A stretch of DNA of 64,000 nt from Pedobacter sp. (GTDB lineage: Bacteria; Bacteroidota; Bacteroidia; Sphingobacteriales; Sphingobacteriaceae). A program made the translations under genes and the position numbers. The stretch lies in contig JAVHXV010000001.1 of NCBI GenBank assembly GCA_031119475.1, forward strand, positions 481,016-545,015, in the 5' to 3' direction. This document shows, piece after piece, positions 48,042 to 56,760 of the stretch. Position 1 is the first letter of the stretch. Each line of letters starts with the position of its first letter. The notes under the pieces are model-generated. The model ran no database searches. It saw only the letters and a program-made list of their open reading frames with translations, and had not been told where the DNA came from.

Positions 48042-49361
48042 ATGGAGAAACTCAGAAAGTTTTGTCTCGGGATCGCTTCAATCGCTGGCTTACTGCTCAT
48101 TGTGGGGTTAGTGATTGCCCATCAGGGCCTATGGCAGGCTGCTGCCGTAACTTTTGCGGTCAGCTTCGCCATTGGAATCGGCGCATTATCCCCACTTAAA
48201 AATTACCAGTATACCGCATGGATCGTGGTAGCCGTTGTCGCCGGAATGATCTACCCAACAGCCTTTCTAAAATTGGGCACAATTGACCTGCGAAATAAAT
48301 GGCTGATCTTGTTTGTGGTGCAATTAGTGATGTTTGGCATGGGCATTCAAATGAGCCTAAAGGATTTTTCAGGATTGGCGCAGACAGGAAAAGGGGTGTT
48401 GATCGGACTGCTCTGCCATTTTTCGATCATGCCCTTAATGGGATTGCTGTTGGTAAAGGTCTTTCATTTTGAAACTGAAATCGCCGCAGGAATAATCCTG
48501 ATCGGATCTTGCTCAAGCGGACTGGCATCCAATGTAATGGTTTATATTGCAAGGGCCAATTTGGTCTTGTCTGTCGCTGTAACCGCAATGGCTACACTGA
48601 TTGCACCATTAATGACGCCCTTGCTGATGAAGTTATTGGCGGGAACATTTATTGAGGTCAAATTTTTTAACATGATGATGGAAATCATCAAGATCGTCAT
48701 CGTTCCGATCGGAGCAGCACTGGTACACGATTACCTGAAAAGAGCAGATCCAAAAGGCTTTCGTACAGTAAATAGGATAGGATGGATAGCCATGGTTTGG
48801 CTGGTCGCTCTGCCGATGGGACTTTGGCATTGGTTCCAGGGCCGTCTTGATGAACATGTACTGGCATCCCTAGAAATCTTCAGCTTCTTTGCGGGTGCGC
48901 TATTGGTAGGGATAGGGTATCACCTGCTCACTTTAAAAATTACGAAATTGGATGGCATTATGCCCTATTTTTCCATGTTTGGCATCATTTATTTTACAAC
49001 AGTAACTACTGCCGCAGGGCGGGATAACCTATTAAAGGTTGGTTTTATGCTGTTTTTGGCCTCGGTTATCCACAACGGTGCAGGCTACTTTTTCGGCTAT
49101 GTGCTGAGCCGGTTCTTTGGGCTCGACAAACGTTCATCGAGGACGGTAGCTTTTGAGGTTGGCCTACAGAATGGAGGCATGGCGTCCGGACTGGCAGGAT
49201 CAATGGGCAAACTGGGCACTGTAGGTCTCGCGGCAGCAGTTTTCAGTCCTTGGATGAACATATCAGGCTCTATTCTGGCGAACTATTGGCGAAAGCAGGC
49301 TTTAAGTGAAGAAGAAAATGAAAAATTAGTCCAATCTGATCCACAGAGTGGAATAAAATGA
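48042..49361 (+). CDS. BASS-family (bile acid:sodium symporter-like) transporter
   Basis: A 439-residue membrane protein. After two N-terminal hydrophobic helices it has the ten-helix BASS core: QLVMFGMGIQMSLKDF, GSCSSGLASNVMVYIARANL (a sodium-site motif) and VGLQNGGMASGLAGSMGKLG. Bacterial BASS members carry organic acids such as pantoate, pyruvate or sulfonates. Next to the RLP/kinase/racemase genes it could import the sugar acid they degrade. The two extra helices at the N-terminus are longer than in the simplest family members. Confidence 0.85.
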   Translation: MEKLRKFCLGIASIAGLLLIVGLVIAHQGLWQAAAVTFAVSFAIGIGALSPLKNYQYTAWIVVAVVAGMIYPTAFLKLGTIDLRNKWLILFVVQLVMFGMGIQMSLKDFSGLAQTGKGVLIGLLCHFSIMPLMGLLLVKVFHFETEIAAGIILIGSCSSGLASNVMVYIARANLVLSVAVTAMATLIAPLMTPLLMKLLAGTFIEVKFFNMMMEIIKIVIVPIGAALVHDYLKRADPKGFRTVNRIGWIAMVWLVALPMGLWHWFQGRLDEHVLASLEIFSFFAGALLVGIGYHLLTLKITKLDGIMPYFSMFGIIYFTTVTTAAGRDNLLKVGFMLFLASVIHNGAGYFFGYVLSRFFGLDKRSSRTVAFEVGLQNGGMASGLAGSMGKLGTVGLAAAVFSPWMNISGSILANYWRKQALSEEENEKLVQSDPQSGIK

Positions 49362-49396
49362 ATAAGTTTATCTGCATAAGCAATTCTAAACTCAAC

Positions 49397-50833
49397 ATGA
49401 AAAATAAAAACATAGTCAAGGTCAGTCAAACCCTCATAGCACTTTTGTTTCTTCTGGTACAATCGGCCACTGCGAAAGTGAAACTGGCCGCTATTTTTAC
49501 CGACCACATGGTTTTGCAGCAACAGAGCAATGTAGCCATTTGGGGATGGGCCAGGCCAAACGCCAAAATCAAGCTTGTTACCTCATGGAATAAAAAAGAA
49601 TACCTGGCCACAGCAGAGTCAAACGGAAAGTGGAAAATCAAGGTGTCCACCCCAAAAGCCGGCGGACCCTTTGAAATTACATTTAATGATGGTGAAGCCC
49701 TAAAATTGACGGATATCCTGATCGGGGAAGTCTGGTTCTGCGGCGGGCAGTCGAATATGGAAATGCCGATGAAAGGTTTTAAATCACAGCCAATAATCGG
49801 ATCAAATGAGGCCATTTTAAAATCTGCCAATCCCAAGATCAGGTTATATACCGTACCGCACTGGTCAATTACCACTGTGCAAGAAGACACGAAGCCATCC
49901 GAATGGAAATTGGCGAACCCTGAAAATGTTGCCGGGTTTAGCGCAACAGCTTATTACTTTGGGCAATTGCTAAATGAGATGCTGGACGTACCCATCGGGC
50001 TACTGCATGACAGCTATGGTGGGTCATCAATCGAAGCCTGGATGTCGGCCTACGACCTGAAAGCTTTTCCAGAAGTAAAGGTCCCGCTTCCAACCGATAC
50101 GATAAAAGATGTGGTGCGTACGCCGACTACATTATACAACGGTATGCTGCATGCCGTAATTGGCTACGGGATCCGTGGTGCGATCTGGTACCAGGGCGAA
50201 TCAAATTACGAGCGTTCAGACCGCTACGAAGACCTGCTTCCCGCGATGGTAGCCAACTGGCGCCAATATTGGGATAATGGCAATTTTCCATTCTATTATG
50301 TTCAGATTGCCCCCTTCAGGTACAATGCGGTACCAAAACCAGACCCTAAGGCCAATTCTGCCTATCTCAGAGATGCACAGCGTAAGGCCTTGCCCAAGAT
50401 CCCAAATGCCGGTATGGCAGTGATCATGGATATTGGCGAAGAGAAAATGATCCATCCATCACACAAAAAGGAAGGAGGTACACGTTTAGCTTATTTGGCA
50501 TTGACGCAGACGTATGGCCTCAAAGGTCTGGTAGGCGTGAGTCCGACGTATGAATCGATCACCATCGATAAGGATAAAGCAGTGGTCAAGTTTGCAAATG
50601 TGCCCAACGGATTAACATCTTTCGGAAAAGAACTGTCTCTTTTTGAAATTGCAGGAAGCGATCAGAAATTCTATCCGGCAAAAGCTGTGATCAATGGAAG
50701 CAGCATTACGGTCACGTCAACAGATGTCAAAAATCCTGTTGCGGTGCGCTATGCGTTCAAGGATTTCGTGATTGGCGACCTGTTCGGCAACGAGGGACTT
50801 CCGGTCTCGTCGTTTAGAACCGACAATTGGTAA
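49397..50833 (+). CDS. Secreted sialate O-acetylesterase-type SGNH esterase
   Basis: The ATG at 49397 is preferred because it begins a normal signal peptide (MKNKNIVKVSQTLIALLFLL, ending SATA). A start at 49358 would overlap the BASS stop by 4 nt and add a polar leader. The 478-residue protein has GGQSNMEMPMKGF (nucleophile Ser), WYQGESNYERS and MDIGEEKMIHPSHK with the C-terminal His. It is a paralogue of the esterase at 5580 but not a close copy. It should remove acetyl groups from pectin side-chain sugars in the periplasm or outside. Confidence 0.85.
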   Translation: MKNKNIVKVSQTLIALLFLLVQSATAKVKLAAIFTDHMVLQQQSNVAIWGWARPNAKIKLVTSWNKKEYLATAESNGKWKIKVSTPKAGGPFEITFNDGEALKLTDILIGEVWFCGGQSNMEMPMKGFKSQPIIGSNEAILKSANPKIRLYTVPHWSITTVQEDTKPSEWKLANPENVAGFSATAYYFGQLLNEMLDVPIGLLHDSYGGSSIEAWMSAYDLKAFPEVKVPLPTDTIKDVVRTPTTLYNGMLHAVIGYGIRGAIWYQGESNYERSDRYEDLLPAMVANWRQYWDNGNFPFYYVQIAPFRYNAVPKPDPKANSAYLRDAQRKALPKIPNAGMAVIMDIGEEKMIHPSHKKEGGTRLAYLALTQTYGLKGLVGVSPTYESITIDKDKAVVKFANVPNGLTSFGKELSLFEIAGSDQKFYPAKAVINGSSITVTSTDVKNPVAVRYAFKDFVIGDLFGNEGLPVSSFRTDNW

Positions 50834-50917
50834 TGAAAAGTTAAAAGTTAAAAGTGAAAAAGCCTGCAGGGCATAAAAAGTCCAATAAGGTGTCTTTGAT
50901 GACGTATAGAAGAACAA

Positions 50918-53212
50918 ATGATCATGAGCAAGAGCATAGCAGCTGTGTATAAGCTAAAAATCAACTTTCTTAACGGAGTGATTTTGCTCATCATTGCTTG
51001 TCCATTTCGAGCTTTTTCTCAAAATAATAAGCTAGCCAACAACAATTTAATCTGGTATACGCAAAGTAAGAATGCAAGCGAGTCAATGCCCTGTGGAGGT
51101 GGTGATGTGGGGCTTAACGTATGGGTTGAAAACAATGAGGTGTATGCCTATGTTGCCCGGAGCAATGCGTTTGACGAAAACAATACGTTGTTAAAGTTGG
51201 GGAGGATTAAACTAAAAATTTCGCCCAATCCTTTTGGTCCTAAAAATTTTAAGCAGGAGTTAATCCTGAAGGATGGATATGTGCAGATTTCAGGTTCAAA
51301 TGGTAACCTGACTACTACCATCAACGTATGGGTAGATGTATTTAGTCCAGAAATTCACTTTGACGTTAGAGCCAATCAAAAAGTTGAGGTCACTGCAAGC
51401 TTTGAATCCTGGCGTTTTGCAGACCGCGTTACTAAAGGAAGGGAAAATAACCAGAATTCTTATAAGTGGGCGCCACAGGGCGTGGTAAAGACCAAACACG
51501 ATGAAATAAAGTTCAATAACAACGAGATTTCATTTGTCCATAAAAATGCGGCCGAAACTGTTGTCGATGTAACCTTAGCACAACAAAAGTTAAGTCAGTG
51601 GAAAGATAGCCTCACCAATCCCTTAAAAAACGTCGTTTTTGGCGGTACTTTAAAAGGAACAAATATGGTAGCTGCTGGAATTGATGAAGGCAGCTATCAG
51701 CAGACACCTTTTAAGGCCTGGAAATTAAAGAGCAAGGAACCTTCGCGTACGCATCAACTGACAGCATCTTTATTTGCACAAGGTACTGAACAAGAGCAGT
51801 CAAAACATGCCCGTTCATGGACAGAAACTAAATTATGGTGGAATGCCTATTGGGACAGGAGCTTTGTTTATATCACTGCAAACGATGAAGAAGCCAATCA
51901 GGTTGGCCACAATTACCAGTTGTTCCGTTACCTTTTGGGATGCAATGCGATGGGAGTATGGCCTACCAAATTTAATGGCGGGCTGTTTACATACGATCCG
52001 GTACTGGTAGATACGACCTATCCTTTTACACCCGATTTCCGGAATTGGGGCGGAGGTATTTTTACCGCACAAAATCAACGGCTGGTTTACTGGCCTATGC
52101 TTAAAAGCGGTGATTATGACCTAATGAAGCCGCAATTTGAGTTTTATCTTTCCCTGCTCAAAACGGCCGAACACAGAAGCCAAGTCTATTGGCAGCATGC
52201 TGGGGCGAGCTTTACCGAGCAGCTGGAAAATTTTGGACTGCCCAATGCCGCTGAATATGGCTGGAAGCGGCCAGCAGGTTTTGATCCTGGGCTCGAATAC
52301 AATGCCTGGCTCGAATACCAGTGGGATACGGTTTTGGAATTCTGTCAGATGATTCTGGAGACGGAACGCTACAATGGAAACGACATTAAAAAGTACATCC
52401 CATTGATTGAAAGCTGTCTGACTTTTTTTAAGGAACATTATACCTATTTGGCCAAGCAAAGGGGAGCAAAGGTATTGGATTCAGATGGGCACTTGGTACT
52501 TTATCCCGGCTCGGCGGCAGAAACCTATAAGATGGCCTATAATTCGACATCGACGATTGCGGCCCTAAAAACAGTACTGAACAGCTTGATGGCTTCACCA
52601 TCCATTACCCCCGAAAAGAAAAAGGGCTGGCAGGAAATGCTGGCCATGATCCCGCCCATCAGCTACCGTGAATTTGGTGGCCATGTAACCATTGCTCCGG
52701 CAAAGGCCTGGGCACGGATCAACAATACCGAAAGCCCACAACTTTATCCGGTATTCCCATGGGGGATGTTCGGACTTGGAAAACCTGGTCTGGATACGGC
52801 CATCAATACCTATCAATATGATGCGGACGTCCTGAAATTCAGGAGCCATGTGGGATGGAAACAAGACCTGATCTTTGCCGCCAGATTGGGCCTTACCGAT
52901 GAGGCCGCAAGATTGGTGAAGCTGAAGATGAAAGATTCCGGGAGAAGGTATCCCGCTTTTTGGGGCCCGGGATTTGATTGGGTGCCAGACCACAACTGGG
53001 GAGGCTCGGGCATGATCGGGCTCCAGGAAATGTTGATGCAATGCGATGGGGAGAAAATTTTATTGCTGCCATCCTGGCCCAAAGCATGGGACGTTCATTT
53101 TAAATTGCACGCACCGCAACAGACTACTATAGAATGTACGTTCAAAAACGGAAAAATAGAAGAATTGAAAATATCGCCAGAAAGCAGAAGGAAGGATGTG
53201 GTGATATGGTAA
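50918..53212 (+). CDS. DUF5703 secreted glycoside-hydrolase-like protein (GH95-type barrel)
   Basis: A 764-residue protein with a signal peptide near residues 1-34 (ending RAFSQ); a second ATG at 50924 is equally possible. The N-terminal beta domain begins NLIWYTQSKNASESMPCGGG and DVGLNVWVENNE, the DUF5703 signature. The C-terminal 450 residues resemble the (alpha/alpha)6 barrel of GH95-like enzymes (PTKFNGGLFTYDP, SAAETYKMAYNSTSTIAAL, WGGSGMIGLQEMLMQ). GH95 enzymes are fucosidases or galactosidases; no activity has been established for DUF5703 as far as I know. It precedes an SDR that looks like L-fucose dehydrogenase. Confidence 0.75.
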   Translation: MIMSKSIAAVYKLKINFLNGVILLIIACPFRAFSQNNKLANNNLIWYTQSKNASESMPCGGGDVGLNVWVENNEVYAYVARSNAFDENNTLLKLGRIKLKISPNPFGPKNFKQELILKDGYVQISGSNGNLTTTINVWVDVFSPEIHFDVRANQKVEVTASFESWRFADRVTKGRENNQNSYKWAPQGVVKTKHDEIKFNNNEISFVHKNAAETVVDVTLAQQKLSQWKDSLTNPLKNVVFGGTLKGTNMVAAGIDEGSYQQTPFKAWKLKSKEPSRTHQLTASLFAQGTEQEQSKHARSWTETKLWWNAYWDRSFVYITANDEEANQVGHNYQLFRYLLGCNAMGVWPTKFNGGLFTYDPVLVDTTYPFTPDFRNWGGGIFTAQNQRLVYWPMLKSGDYDLMKPQFEFYLSLLKTAEHRSQVYWQHAGASFTEQLENFGLPNAAEYGWKRPAGFDPGLEYNAWLEYQWDTVLEFCQMILETERYNGNDIKKYIPLIESCLTFFKEHYTYLAKQRGAKVLDSDGHLVLYPGSAAETYKMAYNSTSTIAALKTVLNSLMASPSITPEKKKGWQEMLAMIPPISYREFGGHVTIAPAKAWARINNTESPQLYPVFPWGMFGLGKPGLDTAINTYQYDADVLKFRSHVGWKQDLIFAARLGLTDEAARLVKLKMKDSGRRYPAFWGPGFDWVPDHNWGGSGMIGLQEMLMQCDGEKILLLPSWPKAWDVHFKLHAPQQTTIECTFKNGKIEELKISPESRRKDVVIW

Positions 53213-53225
53213 TCAAACAGAAAGC

Positions 53226-54014
53226 ATGAACTTAAACTTAGACAATAAAATCATCGTGGTAACGGGAGGCGCAAAGGGCATCGGCCGTGCCATGGCCGAA
53301 GTATTCGCACAAGAAGGCGCTACAGCCGTGATTATTGGAAGAAAAGCGGTCGACAATGAAAAAGTAGTGGCCGAAATCAATCGCCAAAACGGCAAGGCCT
53401 GCCAGTTTGAAGCTGAACTTGCCGATCCGAAGGCCTGTGAAACAGTCATTAAAAGCATTCTGGACAAGTTTGGAAGGATAGATGGCCTGGTGAACAATGC
53501 AGGGGTAAATGATGGCGTAGGACTAGAAAATGGCAACTATGAGGATTTCATGGCTTCACTGCACCGAAATGTAGTTCATTATTACCTATTGGCGCATTAT
53601 GCTTTGCCAGCTTTGATCCAATCGAAAGGTGCAATTGTAAACATCACCTCCAAAACAGCCGAAACCGGACAGGGCAATACATCAGCCTATGCTGCGGCCA
53701 ATGGCGGACGTAACGCCCTGACCCGTGAATGGGCCGTTGAACTGTTGAAATACGGGATCCGTGTCAATGCCGTAGTCGTAGCCGAATGTTGGACACCGGC
53801 CTACGAAACCTGGATTGAAACACTTGCCGATGCTGAAGAAAAGTTAAAAGAAATTACGGCTAAAATCCCATTGGAGAATAGGATGACCACTGCAACCGAA
53901 ATCGCAAATATGGCTGCCTTTCTCATGTCCGACAAATCTAGCCATACCACAGGACAAATCATCCATGTAGATGGAGGCTATGTGCACCTGGATCGGGCAT
54001 TGGCGAATGCTTGA
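53226..54014 (+). CDS. SDR oxidoreductase, L-fucose-dehydrogenase-like, with altered YxxxK motif
   Basis: A 262-residue cytoplasmic short-chain dehydrogenase. It has TGGAKGIG (13-20), NNAG (90-93), Ser142 in NITSKTAETGQGNTS and Tyr155, but the lysine of YxxxK is replaced: YAAAN puts Asn159 there. The C-terminal AECWTPAYETWIETLAD and TTGQIIHVDGGYVHLDRAL are like bacterial L-fucose dehydrogenases. It would oxidise an aldose to a lactone with NAD(P). The missing lysine may mean changed activity or a lineage-specific variant. It lies 13 nt after the DUF5703 gene. Confidence 0.85.
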   Translation: MNLNLDNKIIVVTGGAKGIGRAMAEVFAQEGATAVIIGRKAVDNEKVVAEINRQNGKACQFEAELADPKACETVIKSILDKFGRIDGLVNNAGVNDGVGLENGNYEDFMASLHRNVVHYYLLAHYALPALIQSKGAIVNITSKTAETGQGNTSAYAAANGGRNALTREWAVELLKYGIRVNAVVVAECWTPAYETWIETLADAEEKLKEITAKIPLENRMTTATEIANMAAFLMSDKSSHTTGQIIHVDGGYVHLDRALANA

Positions 54015-54191
54015 TAGTTATCAGTTTTCAGTTCATAGTTTATAGTTATCAGTTTATAGTTTTCAGTTTATCCCGAAGTAACGCCTGTGGCGTAAGTTCA
54101 CAGTTTAAAACCCCTAGTACTAGTCCCTGTAGTCACGCTAGTGTACTGCAGGGCAGTTAACCAATTAACCAATTCAACAATTAACCATTTA
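54015..54191 (+). repeat. Intergenic stretch of AGTTATCAGTTTATAG-type microrepeats, palindromic repeat and ACCAATTA units
   Basis: This 177-nt gap holds degenerate copies of (A)GTT(T/A)TCAGTT/CATAG units (54015-54070), a small ACGCC-tgt-GGCGT hairpin near 54082-54094, the 29-nt palindromic repeat at 54125-54153, and ACCAATTA-type units (54155-54190) that run up to the next ATG. No coding potential is seen. Confidence 0.7.
54125..54153 (+). repeat. 29-nt palindromic intergenic repeat, copy 1
   Basis: The element reads CCCTGTAGTCACGCT then AGTGTACTGCAGGG. Arms CCCTGTAGT and ACTGCAGGG pair with one G-T wobble, around a CTAG core. An identical copy lies at 55373-55401. It is a REP-like sequence that could act as a transcription end or mRNA-stability hairpin. 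Confidence 0.8.
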
Positions 54192-55205
54192 ATGAAATCT
54201 CTAATCTGTACAACTCCGGGCCAATTTGATTATGCGGAAGCTGCGCAGCCCACTTTAGTATCGGGGCAGGCAATCATCAAGATCAAAAGAATTGGCATTT
54301 GTGGCACCGATCTTCATGCGTATGAGGGTACACAGCCGTATTTTAGCTATCCCAGGATATTGGGACATGAGCTTTCTGGAGAATTGGTGGCCATAAATGA
54401 TCAAACATCATTTAAAATAGGCGAAGCCGTAACCTTTATTCCCTACTTCAACTGCGGCAACTGCATTGCCTGCCGCTCCAATAAGCCAAACTGCTGCGTG
54501 AAGATGCAGGTCTGCGGAGTGCATGTAGATGGGGGAATGAGGGAATACTTAAGTGTTCCAGAATGGACTTTGCTGCATGGTGATGGGCTAAGCTATGATG
54601 AACTGGCATTGGTAGAACCGCTGGCCATTGGTGCGCATGGCGTGAGGAGGGCAGATGTACAACCAGGTGAGTTTGTATTGGTTATTGGTGCAGGGCCCAT
54701 CGGCTTGGGTACCATGGAATTTGCAAGGATTGCCGGAGCTCAGGTCATTGCCCTGGACATTAACGATTCGAGATTGGCCTTCTGTCAGTCGAACCTCCAG
54801 GTGCAGCATACCATCAATGCCGGCACCGAAAATGTATCGGAACGGCTGGCCCAAATTACTGGGGGCGACATGCCAACGGTGGTAATCGATGCAACTGGAA
54901 GTCAAAAGGCCATTAACAATGCCTTTCAATACATGGCCCATGGCGCCAGGTTTGTGCTCATCGGTCTGCAAAAAGGAGACATTTCATTTAGCCATCCAGA
55001 ATTCCACAAACGGGAAGGTACTTTAATGAGCAGTAGAAATGCCACAAAAGTAGACTTTGAGCATGTCATCTCTGCTATGAAAGCCGGACTGGTTAGCCCC
55101 ACAAACTACATTACGCACCAAGTCAGCTTTGAACATGTTGCCGAGCAGTTCGAAAGTTGGCTAGATCCCAAAAATGGGGTCATCAAGGCCATGATTTCCT
55201 TATAA
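54192..55205 (+). CDS. Zinc-dependent medium-chain alcohol dehydrogenase (sugar or sugar-acid dehydrogenase)
   Basis: The ATG at 54192 is chosen since translation from 54141 would run through the repeat region. The 337-residue MDR enzyme has the catalytic zinc set Cys37 (GICGTDLHAYEG), His59-Glu60 (ILGHELSG) and the structural zinc Cys cluster CGNCIACRSNKPNCC (Cys88, 91, 94, 102). The coenzyme motif is VIGAGPIGLG. Relatives include sorbitol, galactitol and L-galactonate/L-gulonate dehydrogenases. It is separated from the SDR gene by palindromic repeats, yet the two are probably used in the same route. Confidence 0.88.
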   Translation: MKSLICTTPGQFDYAEAAQPTLVSGQAIIKIKRIGICGTDLHAYEGTQPYFSYPRILGHELSGELVAINDQTSFKIGEAVTFIPYFNCGNCIACRSNKPNCCVKMQVCGVHVDGGMREYLSVPEWTLLHGDGLSYDELALVEPLAIGAHGVRRADVQPGEFVLVIGAGPIGLGTMEFARIAGAQVIALDINDSRLAFCQSNLQVQHTINAGTENVSERLAQITGGDMPTVVIDATGSQKAINNAFQYMAHGARFVLIGLQKGDISFSHPEFHKREGTLMSSRNATKVDFEHVISAMKAGLVSPTNYITHQVSFEHVAEQFESWLDPKNGVIKAMISL

Positions 55206-55703
55206 CTGAACCTAGTGTTCGGAGGATGTACGAAGAAACAGAGATTCCTTCGGGAAAGCTTCGTTTAAACGATGGTTTTACGAACAAACCCCGAACAAGA
55301 CTCGAACAGTTCTCGAAAGGTGTACGATGGTTGGTAGTTGATAGTTAGTAGTTCATAGTTTTTAGTTGATTGCCCTGTAGTCACGCTAGTGTACTGCAGG
55401 GCTAACATATTAACCAATTAAACAATTGGGGCCTATGCTTGTAAAATCGCCCCTTTGCGTATCATGGTGCCTAAGGTGCTCTATATATGTTCCTTTCATG
55501 GGGATAAAATTACCAATACCATTTGCATGAAGTCAATACCACGTTTTCAACAAAAGTTTCTGATTTTTTTATTTGTATGTTTTTTATCAATTTTTTCTTT
55601 GCTTGTGTGATTTGTGTGTTTTTTCAGTTATTATTGTAACGTGATTTTTTATTGTTTCTAATTAACGTCAAACATTCCGAAGATAAATTTTGTCTTACCC
55701 TCT
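55206..55703. other. Non-coding 498-nt spacer with palindromic repeat and AT-rich leader
   Basis: No credible gene is seen. The first 170 nt contain a 12-nt perfect palindrome TCGTTTAAACGA (55261-55272) and microrepeats GTAGTTGATAGTTAGTAG (55334-55370). The palindromic repeat follows at 55373. From about 55540 the DNA is very T-rich and leads up to the HicB-like gene. A promoter for that gene is expected here, but I found no exact TTTG/TAnnTTTG pair. Confidence 0.6.
55373..55401 (+). repeat. 29-nt palindromic intergenic repeat, copy 2
   Basis: Identical base for base to the copy at 54125-54153 and in the same orientation. The two copies flank the zinc alcohol dehydrogenase gene, with related microrepeats beside both. 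Confidence 0.8.
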
Positions 55704-56090
55704 ATGAAAGGACAACAAAAACAAGATTGGATTAAAGTAAAGCATACTGCTGTTGACCAATCGCTCCAAGGTCAACTTAATTCAATTGAATTTAAAGACC
55801 ATGGCTCCCACATTGTTTTTATCCCCTCGCTTAACCTCAGCGCGTATGGCGACTCACAAGAAGAAGCACACGCAATGATGAAAGATATTGTTCTAAAAGA
55901 TTTCTGTGATACATTAATGCACCAATCTTTTGAAAAGATTATTTCAGATTTAAAAGAATTAGGATGGAGTCAAAGTCCATTCTTTAAAAAAGAGCTCAGC
56001 AAAACTGCTTATGTTGATAAGCAAGGACTACTTAAGGATTTGAATGTATCTGAACACACTGAAATAATAGAAAGGCTAGTAACTGTTTAG
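55704..56090 (+). CDS. HicB-like antitoxin candidate
   Basis: A 128-residue protein. The segment HIVFIPSLNLSAYGDSQEEAHAMM resembles the HicB partial RNase-H-like fold (the usual pattern is a strand, P-L-x-x-x-x, then GDT-x-EEA). The C-terminal part (VSEHTEIIERLVTV) could bind the toxin or DNA. It ends 3 nt before a HicA-like ORF, the expected arrangement for a type II toxin-antitoxin pair in antitoxin-first order. No DNA-binding helix-turn-helix or ribbon-helix-helix is obvious, so the call rests mainly on the pairing. Confidence 0.5.
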   Translation: MKGQQKQDWIKVKHTAVDQSLQGQLNSIEFKDHGSHIVFIPSLNLSAYGDSQEEAHAMMKDIVLKDFCDTLMHQSFEKIISDLKELGWSQSPFFKKELSKTAYVDKQGLLKDLNVSEHTEIIERLVTV

Positions 56091-56093
56091 CCT

Positions 56094-56330
56094 ATGTCTG
56101 GATATCGGCCTGTCAAGATAAAGTGTTGGGTTGCCTTTCTCAAAAGCAAGGGTTGCACTTACAAGTCTACAGAAGCCTCACATGACAAATACAAATGCCC
56201 AGGTTGTACCAGGTCAATTATTCATAGGGAAAAAGATAAAGATATCCCCCCATTTCATATTGATAGAAACCTAGAATCAATGAAAGTCGATAAGTCTGAA
56301 TTTTGGCAGTGGGTTAAAGATAATTGCTAA
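56094..56330 (+). CDS. HicA-like mRNA-interferase toxin candidate
   Basis: A 78-residue basic protein. The pattern is that of HicA: a start helix (VKIKCWVAFLKSKGC), then STEASHDKYKCPGC with His30 at the place of the catalytic His, then IIHREKDKDIPPFHIDRNLES, and a final helix. HicA toxins are dsRBD-fold RNases that cleave mRNA. Two Cys pairs (Cys35 and Cys38 in KCPGC, plus the outer Cys) are unusual. The short gap to the HicB-like gene supports an operon. Confidence 0.6.
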   Translation: MSGYRPVKIKCWVAFLKSKGCTYKSTEASHDKYKCPGCTRSIIHREKDKDIPPFHIDRNLESMKVDKSEFWQWVKDNC

Positions 56331-56760
56331 CCTACTTGGTAGCTTTGTATGTAAAATACCTATTACCCCCCTCCTAAATTACAGTTTAACGCTATCAACA
56401 ATATTTTAAGCGATTACAAAAAGTTAGCTACTCTTTAAGGCTTGCTCAATTAGAATACGCACCGTTGGGTACGACCCTTTTGAAATGAGCACTGCGTTAA
56501 CATCTCTGTCTAATTCTACCTTTTCTTTTAGGCATATTCTGGCCATAGTCAAGGTTGTTTCTTTTCTACAAATGAGATAGAGGATACCGCTATTAAAACA
56601 TAGCGACGTTAGACGCAGTGACATCAATGAATCCTTTCATGTCGATTTTTTTTAAATGAACATTGAATCTAACAGTTCGCCCCTCCATAAAATGTTCTAT
56701 TTTTTTCATTTGCAGAAGTTAACTTAATATGCCAAAGAATTAACCGATTAACCATTCTAA
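56331..56760. other. Intergenic 430-nt region with one weak ORF
   Basis: Between the HicA-like gene and the convergent symporter gene. A minus-strand ORF (56424-56627, 67 codons; or about 40 from the internal Met) has no recognisable family and no convincing start. It might be a remnant of a larger gene. The remainder is AT-rich, with a short ATTAACCGATTAACCAT repeat at 56738-56755. No terminator with a T-tract was found. Confidence 0.5.

Noticed and set aside
56424..56627. 67-codon minus-strand ORF in the spacer after the HicA-like gene
   Set aside because: No family, no convincing start and an isolated position; noted only as a possible remnant.
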